Assembly (NCBI RefSeq): GCF_022664395.1
Contig: NZ_JAKRET010000020.1
Span: 1-55,043, forward strand
Direction: 5' to 3'
Length of the DNA: 55,043 nt
From: Sphingomonas lacusdianchii
GTDB lineage: Bacteria > Pseudomonadota > Alphaproteobacteria > Sphingomonadales > Sphingomonadaceae
Positions 8,933-16,332 of the stretch are shown here, one piece after another. The number at the start of each line of letters is the position of its first letter. Positions within the stretch are counted from its first letter, which is position 1. A program made the position numbers and the translations under genes. Below the pieces are notes generated by a model. That model saw only the letters and a program-made list of their open reading frames with translations. It made no database searches and was not told the DNA's origin.

Positions 8933-10399
8933 CTACCGCACCGGCGTCCGGCATTCCCCGCACACGACGCCCCGCCCGGTCCGCGCACCCTTGCCCTTCG
9001 CCTCGCGGTCGAGCCGCGCCAGCGCCGCCGCCGCGTCACCGTCCCACAGCGTCGACAACCGTGCCGCGACCAGCGGCGCGGCGAACGACGTGCCGCGCAC
9101 CGGCCGCGCCTGTCCGGCAGTGTTCAGCGCCAGCATGTCCGCCCCCGGTGCTGCATAGTCGAGGTGGCGTGCCCGCCCCGCCTCAATGAGAGGCCGTCCG
9201 CGCGCATCGACGCCGGTGACCGCGATCGCCTGTGGGTAGCTGGCCGGATAGGCGGGCGGTGCCGCCGGCCCGGCATTACCGACCGCCGCGACCACCACCG
9301 TCCCCCGCGCCCGCGCCGCCGCGACGAAGCGCGCCAGCAACGGATCGGCAGGCCCGGCGAGGCTGACGACCACCACCGGCACCTGGGCGCGCACCATCCA
9401 CGCCAGCGCACGCGCGATGCCGCTGGCGCTGCCGCCCGCCGGATCGCTGCCATAGACATCGGCCACTACTAGCGCCGCGCCCGGCGCCGCCGCGCGGATT
9501 CCGCCGCCCCCGGTCAACAGCGAAGCGATGGCGACCGCATGGTCGTTGGCGCGCGGCGCACCCTCGGCAAAGCCTTGTTGCGCCGCGAGGCCGGGGGTGC
9601 CGGGGCCAACGCCGCCATCGATGATGCCGATGCGACGGCCCGCACCGGGGGCAAGCACTCGCCCCCCGCCCACACCCCATATCCCGGCGAAGGCCGGGGC
9701 CCAGTTGGGGGACGATGGCGATTGATCGAGAGCATTTCCCAACTGGACCCCGGCCTTCGCCGGGGTACGGGGACGGGACGAAGGGGAAGCCATAGCCGCC
9801 CCTGCAAAGGCGCCGTACCCCCGCGCAGGCGGGGGTCCAGAGCCAAGCAGCGCCATCGCCTGCCGCCCCTGGACCCTCGCCTGCGCGGGGGTACGCTTTG
9901 AAGAAGGCACCACCCTACTCGCACTATACAAGGGATCGGTCGCCACCCGCTCCGCCCCTAATATCCGCCCGAGCCGTCGCACCGCCTCGACCGCCGACAG
10001 CCCGGCGGGCGCGCGCAGCCGGGCGAAGCCGATGCCCAATTCCTCGAACCGCTCGCTCGCGATCACCCGGAACCCCGCCGCCTCCGCCAGCTTCAGCAGC
10101 GCCGGATCGGGATCGGTGAGCGTCACCTCGCCCGCGCGCACCGGATTGCCGTCGCGGTCCAGCTCGATCCGGTCGGGATAGCGCCGCGCGAGGTCACGCG
10201 CCCGCTCGACCGACTGCCGCACCAGTTGCCGCGCGTTCGACAGCGTCTCCTCGACCGGCAGCGCCCGGCGCACATCACCGACCGCCCCGCCCACCGCCCC
10301 GGGCAGCGACGGCAATTGCGGTACGGACGGCAGCAACTGCGCCGACGCCGGCACCGGCAGCAACAGCGCCAGCATGCCCCAGATTTTCGTCCGACCCAT
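8933..10399 (-). CDS. Secreted subtilisin-like (S8) serine protease
   Basis: I choose ATG 10399 (488 residues): it follows an AGGCGGGG-type ribosome site and starts a signal peptide (MGRTKIWGMLALLLPVPASA). An upstream ATG at 10435 would nearly coincide with the predicted transcript start. Catalytic residues are visible as Asp261 (GIIDGG), His287 (NDHAVA) and Ser438 (GTSFAAP), with the oxyanion Asn375 in VGNAG. Residues 40-160 form an N-terminal region that resembles a propeptide. Residues about 165-245 are encoded by palindromic repeats and read as TPAKAGVQ and PAFAG type low-complexity sequence, an insertion between the N-terminal region and the catalytic domain. It is divergent from the ECF operon and shares an overlapping promoter with it. 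Confidence 0.9.
   Translation of the reverse strand: MGRTKIWGMLALLLPVPASAQLLPSVPQLPSLPGAVGGAVGDVRRALPVEETLSNARQLVRQSVERARDLARRYPDRIELDRDGNPVRAGEVTLTDPDPALLKLAEAAGFRVIASERFEELGIGFARLRAPAGLSAVEAVRRLGRILGAERVATDPLYSASRVVPSSKRTPAQARVQGRQAMALLGSGPPPARGYGAFAGAAMASPSSRPRTPAKAGVQLGNALDQSPSSPNWAPAFAGIWGVGGGRVLAPGAGRRIGIIDGGVGPGTPGLAAQQGFAEGAPRANDHAVAIASLLTGGGGIRAAAPGAALVVADVYGSDPAGGSASGIARALAWMVRAQVPVVVVSLAGPADPLLARFVAAARARGTVVVAAVGNAGPAAPPAYPASYPQAIAVTGVDARGRPLIEAGRARHLDYAAPGADMLALNTAGQARPVRGTSFAAPLVAARLSTLWDGDAAAALARLDREAKGKGARTGRGVVCGECRTPVR
9665..9907. repeat. REP-like repeats inside the protease frame
   Basis: Two units of the intergenic palindrome (arms such as CCGGCGAAGGCCGGGG and CCCCGCGCAGGCGGGG) occupy about 240 bases without breaking the protease reading frame. 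They encode residues about 165-245. Confidence 0.8.
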
Positions 10400-10438
10400 T
10401 GCGCCCCGCCTGATATACGATCTTTCGATCTTCATGCC

Positions 10439-10470
10439 GGATTAAACGGGCGGCGCCATCCGTTTCATCC
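10439..10470. promoter_or_regulatory. Overlapping bidirectional ECF promoter
   Basis: The plus strand has GGATT at 10439-10443 and CGTT at 10461-10464, 17 bases apart, pointing to the sigma gene. The minus strand has GGATG at 10470-10466 and CGTT at 10448-10445, also 17 bases apart, pointing to the protease. The two sites are interleaved as an imperfect palindrome. The architecture resembles GGAAC-N16/17-CGTT promoters of alphaproteobacterial ECF sigmas. Confidence 0.65.
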
Positions 10471-10493
10471 CCGGGCGCGACGAAAGGACGAAG

Positions 10494-10976
10494 GTGCGCT
10501 TCGAAGACGAATTGCTCCCGCATCTGCCGCGGCTGCGCCGGGTGGCCTATGCCCTCGCCCGCAACCCCGCCGATGCCGACGATCTGTTGCAGGCGGGCGT
10601 CGAGCGCGCGCTGGTGCGCCGCGACCAGTGGCAGCCGGGCACCCGGATCGACGCCTGGGCGATCCGCATCCTGCGCAACCTGTGGATCGACACGGTGCGC
10701 AGCCGAAGCCGGGCCGGCGAAACCTTCGTCCCCGCCGAACAGGGCGATGCGATCGGGCAGCATGGGGAACAGGAAATGGCGGTGGAAATGCACAATATCG
10801 GCCGGGCGATGGGCAAGCTGCCCCCCGAACAGCGCGAGGTCATCGCGCTGGTGATGGTGGAGGGCTTTGCGTACAAGGAAGCCGCCGAGATCCTCGATAT
10901 CCCCATCGGCACGCTGACCTCGCGCTTGGTGCGCGGGCGCGACGCGTTGCTCGGTGCCTTGGGAGAAGCGGCATGA
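10494..10976 (+). CDS. ECF-type RNA polymerase sigma factor
   Basis: This 160-residue protein starts at GTG 10494 behind AAAGGAC. Region 2 covers residues 5-70 (YALARNPADADDLLQ, WAIRILRNLWID), with the core-binding and -10-recognising helices. Region 4 covers about 107-155 (LPPEQREVIALV, YKEAAEILDIPIGTLTSRL) and would read the -35 element. Its stop overlaps the anti-sigma start as ATGA, so the two are translationally coupled. A promoter of the same type lies upstream of this operon, the divergent protease and the PRC-like gene, which suggests autoregulation and a small local regulon. The inducing signal is not evident. Confidence 0.92.
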   Translation: MRFEDELLPHLPRLRRVAYALARNPADADDLLQAGVERALVRRDQWQPGTRIDAWAIRILRNLWIDTVRSRSRAGETFVPAEQGDAIGQHGEQEMAVEMHNIGRAMGKLPPEQREVIALVMVEGFAYKEAAEILDIPIGTLTSRLVRGRDALLGALGEAA

Positions 10977-11665
10977 CGATCGACCCCGAAACGCTCGCCG
11001 CCTATGCCGATGGCGAGCTGGACCCGCTGACCGCGAAACGCGTCGAACGCGCCATCGCCGCCGACCCGGCACTGGCGGCGGAGGTCGACCGCCACCGCGC
11101 GCTGACCGCAAAGCTGCGCGGCGCGTTCGCCGGATTGGACGCGCAACCGATGCCGGCGGGGGTCGAGGCGCTGCTGAAGCGCGACGCCAATGTCGTCCCT
11201 TTCCCGACCCGCGCCGCAAAACCGAAACCGCAACGCTGGTACGGCGCGCTTGCTGCCAGCCTCGTCGCCGGGCTGCTGCTCGGGCAGTTGGTGCCGCGTT
11301 CGGGTGGCGATCTCGGCTTCGACGGCGGCATGCCGGTCGCACAGGGGCAGCTCGCCCACGCGCTCGACACGCAACTCGCCTCCACCACGGACGGCGGCCT
11401 GGTCCGCATCGGCATCACCTTCCGCGACCGCGCCGGCGACCTGTGCCGCACCTTCGAACAGGGCACGACCGGCGGCATCGCCTGTGCGCAGGGCCGGCAA
11501 CCCTGGCGGATCGAGCAGTTGCGCAGCGGCATGGGTGGCAATGGCGGGACCGCCTATGCCCAGGCCGGTTCGCCAATGGCGACGCTGATGGCCGACGCAC
11601 AGGCGATGGCGGCGGGCGAGCCGCTGGATGCGGCGGCGGAGCAGGCGGCGCTCAAGGGGCGGTAG
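10973..11665 (+). CDS. Membrane anti-sigma factor
   Basis: This 230-residue protein has its start codon overlapping the sigma stop (ATGA), the usual layout for an ECF sigma and its inhibitor. Residues 1-70 form a cytoplasmic helical domain (TLAAYADGELDPLTAKRVE, a typical anti-sigma start). Residues about 89-107 are a single membrane segment (WYGALAASLVAGLLLG). The periplasmic part carries two Cys (DLCRTF and IACAQG) about 14 residues apart that could form a disulfide. The role as anti-sigma is inferred from coupling, N-terminal style and topology. Confidence 0.85.
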   Translation: MTIDPETLAAYADGELDPLTAKRVERAIAADPALAAEVDRHRALTAKLRGAFAGLDAQPMPAGVEALLKRDANVVPFPTRAAKPKPQRWYGALAASLVAGLLLGQLVPRSGGDLGFDGGMPVAQGQLAHALDTQLASTTDGGLVRIGITFRDRAGDLCRTFEQGTTGGIACAQGRQPWRIEQLRSGMGGNGGTAYAQAGSPMATLMADAQAMAAGEPLDAAAEQAALKGR

Positions 11666-11700
11666 GCGGCCCGCTCCACTACCCCTCCTCCCACTCTTTC

Positions 11701-11794
11701 GTTCAGTTCGAGCAGCTTCGAGCCTGTCGAGAAGCGTCTGTAGAGAACCGGCCTGCCCCGAACGCAACCCGTTCTCGACAGGCTCGAACTGAAC
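11701..11794. repeat. Interspersed inverted repeat
   Basis: GTTCAGTTCGAG and CGAGCCTGTCGAGAA on the left are complemented by TTCTCGACAGGCTCGAAC and TGAAC on the right. It is a spaced palindrome of a kind frequent between sphingomonad genes, lying 35 bases after the anti-sigma stop, where it could also act as a terminator. Confidence 0.6.
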
Positions 11795-11898
11795 GGAGTT
11801 GGTTCGGGTTACCTCAACCCCCAAACCAAGTTACTGCTTTTCGCAGGAACATCCCTCGCCCTGCCACGCTTTCGAACCGACAAGCGACAGGAGCGCCC

Positions 11899-12657
11899 AT
11901 GACCCCATCCACCGACGCGCACACGCAACAACCCACGCTCGCCGGCCGTCGCGCGGCGATTACCGGCGGGACTACCGGCATCGGTCGCGCCATCGCCGTG
12001 CTGCTCGCCAGCGAAGGGGCCGAAGTGTTCCTGTGCGGCCGTGACGAAGGCCATCTGAACGACGCGCTCGCCCGGATCGGGGAGGTCGGCAAAGGCCACG
12101 GCATCGCCATCGATCTGGCCGACACCGACAATGTCGGGCGCTTCTTCGCCGCGGCCGAGGAAAAGATGGGCGGCGTCGACATCGCCATCATCAACGCCGC
12201 CGTCGCTGCCGAGGGGATCACCGACACCGACGAGGCGACGCTGCGCGAGGTCATCGCGATCAACTTCACCGGCTATCTCCTGAGCGCCCATCACGCCGCA
12301 AAGCGTGTCGGCGACGTGGGCGATATCGTGTTCATCGGATCGACCAGCGCCTATGCGCTGGGGCCGGGATCGACCATCTATGCCGGGATAAAGTACGGGA
12401 TTCAGGGCTTTACCCAGGCGCTACGCCGCGAACTGGGGCCAAAGGGCATTCGCGTCAGCAATGTCGAACCGGGCCTGACCGGCTCCGACATGCAACTGCC
12501 CGATATCCAGCCCGACGAGCAGCGCGAGCGCATCGCCGACGAAACCATGCTGCGCGCCGAAGATATCGCGGTCGGCGTCCATTACCTGCTGACCCAGCCC
12601 CGCCGCGCGATCGTTCAGCAACTGACCATCGTGCCGCGCGATCAGGCGGAGGAATGA
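11899..12657 (+). CDS. Short-chain dehydrogenase/reductase
   Basis: I start at ATG 11899 (252 residues) behind ACAGGAGCG. The Rossmann nucleotide-binding motif is TGGTTGIGRA near residue 25. The family NNAG position reads INAAV. The catalytic Ser is in GSTSAY, and the Tyr/Lys pair is YAGIK. It is a classical SDR using NAD(P)H on an unknown alcohol or ketone. Its stop overlaps the start of the next gene (ATGA), so it is co-translated with the GH130 protein, suggesting a carbohydrate-related substrate. That link is inference. Confidence 0.88.
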   Translation: MTPSTDAHTQQPTLAGRRAAITGGTTGIGRAIAVLLASEGAEVFLCGRDEGHLNDALARIGEVGKGHGIAIDLADTDNVGRFFAAAEEKMGGVDIAIINAAVAAEGITDTDEATLREVIAINFTGYLLSAHHAAKRVGDVGDIVFIGSTSAYALGPGSTIYAGIKYGIQGFTQALRRELGPKGIRVSNVEPGLTGSDMQLPDIQPDEQRERIADETMLRAEDIAVGVHYLLTQPRRAIVQQLTIVPRDQAEE

Positions 12658-13769
12658 GTTTCGCCGTCGACAAACTGGTCTTGACCCCCGACGATATCGA
12701 CCTGTCGCGCTCGCCGCTCGCCGGGCAATTGGGGGTCGAGACCTATGTGCTCGGTGCGTTCAACCCGGCGCTGACGCGGCTCGCCAACGGCAATCTGCTG
12801 ATGATGGTCCGCATTGCCGAGGCGCTGAGGAAGCCCAAATTCGACGGCCATATCCACAATATCCGCTGGTGTGACGGGCGCTATGTGCTCGACGCATGGC
12901 CGCTGGACGCCGTCGACACCGCCGATCCGCGCAAGTTTCTGCTGAACGGTGGGCGCTGGCGGGTGATGGCGCTGACCTCGCTGTCGTGGCTGTTGCCGGT
13001 CGAACTGACCCCCGACGGGCTGGAGGTCGTCGCGCTCCATTACGACCGCGCCATCGCGCCACAGGGCGATTTCCAGATGTACGGCGTCGAGGATGCGCGG
13101 ATCAGCAAGGTCGGCGATCAATGGCTGATGACGACCTGTTCGATCAGTCCGGAGCGCCATTCGACCACGCTCTATACCTCCGACAACGGCCTCGACTGGA
13201 CCTTTGCCGACATCGTGCTCGATCATCAGAACAAGGACATGCTGATCTTCGAGGGCACGATCGACGGGCAATATTGGGCGCAGACCCGGCCTTTGGGCGA
13301 CCTCTATTTCGCCTATCCGCCGGGCAGCGAGTGGCGTGCCGGCCCGTCGATCAACCTCGCCACCTCGCCCGATGCGCGCCACTGGAAGCCGTGCCTGCGC
13401 CCCGGCATCCGCCCCCACGCCGCGACGGTCGCGACGGCACGCATGGGCGGGGGCACGCCGCCGATCCTGACCGATCGGGGCTGGCTGACGCTGTGGCACG
13501 GCGTCGAGCCCAAGGAGATCGTCGGCGTCTATCGCACCTATTGGTCGATCCTCGACGCGAACGACCCGAGCCGGACGGTGGCGACCGACCACGCGCCGCT
13601 GCTGGAGGCGAACGCCGACCTGACCCGCGATCTGGAAGAACAGATGTACGTCCGCGACGTGGTGTTCACGACCGGCATCGCCGACGGCGGCGACCATTAT
13701 GTCGTGGCGTCGGGGGAGGCGGACCTTGCGTGCCGGATCACGCATATTCCGAAGGCGCGGTTCGCATAG
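12654..13769 (+). CDS. GH130-like glycoside phosphorylase/hydrolase
   Basis: This 371-residue protein has the five-bladed propeller pattern of family GH130. Recognisable elements are GAFNPAL and VRIAEA near the N-terminus, YGVEDARISK mid-protein, and GGTPPI followed by WLTLWHGVE in the second half. Family members act on beta-mannosides or related oligosaccharides, usually by phosphorolysis. Whether this one is a phosphorylase or a hydrolase cannot be told from sequence by eye. It overlaps the SDR gene by 4 bases. A composite interspersed repeat follows it. Confidence 0.8.
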   Translation: MSFAVDKLVLTPDDIDLSRSPLAGQLGVETYVLGAFNPALTRLANGNLLMMVRIAEALRKPKFDGHIHNIRWCDGRYVLDAWPLDAVDTADPRKFLLNGGRWRVMALTSLSWLLPVELTPDGLEVVALHYDRAIAPQGDFQMYGVEDARISKVGDQWLMTTCSISPERHSTTLYTSDNGLDWTFADIVLDHQNKDMLIFEGTIDGQYWAQTRPLGDLYFAYPPGSEWRAGPSINLATSPDARHWKPCLRPGIRPHAATVATARMGGGTPPILTDRGWLTLWHGVEPKEIVGVYRTYWSILDANDPSRTVATDHAPLLEANADLTRDLEEQMYVRDVVFTTGIADGGDHYVVASGEADLACRITHIPKARFA

Positions 13770-13775
13770 ATTTTT

Positions 13776-14010
13776 GGTTCACGCGAAGAAGTGAGTGATT
13801 TCGCGCAAAGGCGCAAAGGACGCAAAGGGGTCGTGCGCGGGGCGACCGGCTCGCGATCGGTAGACCTTTGTGCCCGCTGGATCACTTGATGAGGCCGCTG
13901 GCGCGGAGGGACTGTGTCCCAAACGCAACCCCTTTGCGTGCTTTGCGCCTTTGCGCGAACCAACACCTTCTTCTCTCCGCGCCTCCGCGCCTCCGCGTGA
14001 ACAAACCTTC
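13776..14010. repeat. Composite interspersed inverted repeat, copy 2
   Basis: It has the same build as the 7.2-kb copy: GCAAAGGC-type and GCGGAGGC-type motifs with complementary arms around a core with CGATCGGTAGAC and CCGCTGGCGCGG. Its left arm is shorter, lacking the GCGGAGGC block. It fills most of the 331-bp gap between the GH130 and MBL genes. Confidence 0.72.
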
Positions 14011-14100
14011 TTCCTACCCCAGATTAACAAGATTCCCGAACAACCAAAGACACTTATCCACCCCCCACCCGTTGCCCCACCACAAACGGGAGCAACAGAC

Positions 14101-14955
14101 ATGCGCATCCACCACCTCAATTGCGGCACCGACTGCCCGCTGGGCGGGGCGCTGTTCGACGGGCGCAGCGTCGGGCCGCTCGGCCAGATCGTCTGCCACT
14201 GCCTGCTGATCGAGACCTATGCGCACGGGCTGGCGCTGGTCGATACCGGCTATGGCCTCAAAGACGTCGACCACCCGCATCGCCACCCCGATCCGCGCAT
14301 CACGGTGCCATGGCGGATGCTGCTCAACATCCGCCTGCGCGAGCACGAGACGGCGATCCGGCAGATCGAGGCGCTGGGCTTCACGGCGAACGACGTGCGC
14401 CACATCATCGTCACCCATCTCGATTTCGACCATGCCGGCGGGCTGGAGGATTTCCCGAACGCGACCGTCCACGTCATGCAGCGCGAATATGACGACGCGA
14501 CCGGCCCGCGCGCCGGCATCGTCGCCCGCAACCGCTGGCGTCCGCGCCAGCTGGACGGGGTGCGCCATTGGCAACGCTATGGCGCGCGCGGCGAGCCGTG
14601 GTTCGGCTTCGATGCGGTCCGCGACCTGACCGGGCTGCCCCCCGAACTCCTGCTGGTGCCGCTACCCGGCCACACCTGGGGCCATGCCGGCGTCGCGATC
14701 CGCCGCGATGACGGCCGCTGGCTGCTCCATGCCGGCGACGCCTATTTCTATCGCGGCGAGATGCGATCGGCCCGCCGCCGCTGCACCCCCGGCCTGCGCG
14801 CCTACCAACGACTGATGGAGGTCGACGCGCGCAGCCGCATCGACAACCAGTCCCGCCTGCGCGCCCTATCGATCGACCGCCGCGACGAGGTGACCGTCAC
14901 CTGCACCCACGACCCCGTCGAACTGGAGCGCGCACAGGCGGGGCGGCCGCTTTAA
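14101..14955 (+). CDS. MBL-fold metallo-hydrolase
   Basis: The start is ATG 14101 (284 residues) behind a GGGAG-containing leader. The metal-binding HxHxDH-type motif reads THLDFDH at 105-111, with later ligands in LPGHTWGHAG and HAGDAYFY. The short N-terminal part and overall size resemble N-acyl homoserine lactonase-type enzymes, but substrate assignment would be a guess. There is no signal peptide, so it is cytoplasmic. It converges on the Fic gene, and the two stop codons overlap by 4 bases. Confidence 0.87.
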   Translation: MRIHHLNCGTDCPLGGALFDGRSVGPLGQIVCHCLLIETYAHGLALVDTGYGLKDVDHPHRHPDPRITVPWRMLLNIRLREHETAIRQIEALGFTANDVRHIIVTHLDFDHAGGLEDFPNATVHVMQREYDDATGPRAGIVARNRWRPRQLDGVRHWQRYGARGEPWFGFDAVRDLTGLPPELLLVPLPGHTWGHAGVAIRRDDGRWLLHAGDAYFYRGEMRSARRRCTPGLRAYQRLMEVDARSRIDNQSRLRALSIDRRDEVTVTCTHDPVELERAQAGRPL

Positions 14956-16136
14956 TCCACGATCGGCTCCACCCCGAACGGCCGGTTGAGCACCTGCAAC
15001 ACCTCCTGCGCCACGAACATTCGGTTGCGGCGATAGCCGGTCCGCTCGACCAGCACCCCCGCCGCGACCAGCTGCGCGATCGCCGCATTCGCCGCCGGGG
15101 CCGATACGCCGAGCCGTTCGCCGAGCCGCCGCGTGGTAATCACCGGATAGTCGGGCAGCAGGTCGAGCGCGCGCAACGCCGCCGACTTGTCGCGATAGCG
15201 CCGCCGCGCCCGCCACCTGTCCCCAAGCCCGACCAGCGCTGCGCGCGTCGCCATCAGCTCGTCGACCGTACCGCTGATCGCATCGGCCATGAACGCGACC
15301 ATCGCAGCCCAGTCGAGCCGCTGCTGCGCCGCCTTCAGCGCATCGTAATAGGCCGGCTTATGCGCCTCGATATAGGGCGACAGGTATAGCGGCACCTTGC
15401 CATCGGCGGCCATCATCAGCGGCAGCAACAGCCGCCCGACCCGACCATTGCCGTCGCGATAGGGGTGCACCGCCTCGAAATGGGCATGGGCGATCGCCAT
15501 CCGCGCGATCAGGCTCTGGGTCATGACCTGCATCCCTTCGGCCCGCAGATAGGCGATGCTGTCGTCCAGACACGCCGGCACCCGCGCTGGCGGGGCGGGA
15601 TTGTAGAGCGAATAGGCGATGTCGCGCACCCCGCCGATCCACACCACCCGGTCGCGCAGCACCCCCGGCACGTCGCCATAATCGGGGTCGCTCCGCATTG
15701 CCGCCCGGTGCAGTTCGGCGATTAGCTCGCGCGTGAAGATCGCCGGCTGCTGCGCCGCCGCCTGCGGCACGATCCGGTCGAGGATCAGCGCATAGTCGCG
15801 GACCTGTCGCGCCGCGTCGCGCCGCTCGTCGCCTGCTTCCTCCTCCAGCGTCAGCAGTTCGTCGAGCGTGCTGTGCGTCCCCTCGATCGACGAACTGCTC
15901 ACCGCCTCGCGCCGGCTGAGCAGGCGGCTGACCGGATAGGGATCGCCCATCTGCCCGGCCAGCATATCAATCCGCGCCAGCGCCTCGGTCGCGCGCTGGT
16001 GGCTGGCCAGCCCCTGCCCCAGCGGCACGGCGTCCTCGGGCGGGGGCGGCGGGACCACGCCATAATGCGCCGCATAGGGGGCGGGCAGGCGTTCGAGCCG
16101 CTGGCGGATCGCATGGCACAGGTCGTCGCGGCGCAT
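14952..16136 (-). CDS. Fic-domain protein with winged-helix C-terminus
   Basis: This 394-residue protein has the Fic active motif HPYRDGNGR at 224-232, which is fully conserved, so AMP transfer to a target protein is expected. Residues 81-86 (SSSIEG) match the inhibitory helix motif S/TxxxE(G/N), placing it in the self-inhibited N-terminal class. The last 110 residues carry a winged helix (YPVITTRRLGERLGV). It is a stand-alone gene with no antitoxin partner. A palindrome lies 10 bases upstream of the start, consistent with self-regulation through the winged helix. Confidence 0.92.
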   Translation of the reverse strand: MRRDDLCHAIRQRLERLPAPYAAHYGVVPPPPPEDAVPLGQGLASHQRATEALARIDMLAGQMGDPYPVSRLLSRREAVSSSSIEGTHSTLDELLTLEEEAGDERRDAARQVRDYALILDRIVPQAAAQQPAIFTRELIAELHRAAMRSDPDYGDVPGVLRDRVVWIGGVRDIAYSLYNPAPPARVPACLDDSIAYLRAEGMQVMTQSLIARMAIAHAHFEAVHPYRDGNGRVGRLLLPLMMAADGKVPLYLSPYIEAHKPAYYDALKAAQQRLDWAAMVAFMADAISGTVDELMATRAALVGLGDRWRARRRYRDKSAALRALDLLPDYPVITTRRLGERLGVSAPAANAAIAQLVAAGVLVERTGYRRNRMFVAQEVLQVLNRPFGVEPIVD

Positions 16137-16146
16137 CGTCAGCCTA

Positions 16147-16176
16147 TATCATGGCCGCCATAGCCTATCCATGATA
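16147..16176 (-). promoter_or_regulatory. Candidate operator of the fic gene
   Basis: A perfect 8-bp inverted repeat, TATCATGG and CCATGATA with a 14-base spacer, sits 10 bases upstream of the Fic start codon. The site is right for repression by the Fic protein's own DNA-binding domain, which is inference. Confidence 0.5.
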
Positions 16177-16332
16177 AAGGTTATTGGATCAACCTTGCGC
16201 AAGAACCGGATGGTTGAACCCTTGGCGAAGGGTATCGCCGCCCAAGCAAAACTACCCCCACCCTAAATCCCCACTCTGTTGCTCGGCAATGCTACCTCCG
16301 CCATTCTCCCACTCAATACAGGGAGATTACGC

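Noticed and set aside
10226..10972. A long upstream extension of the anti-sigma frame
   Set aside because: It overlaps the sigma gene out of frame. The ATGA overlap start gives a natural anti-sigma N-terminus.
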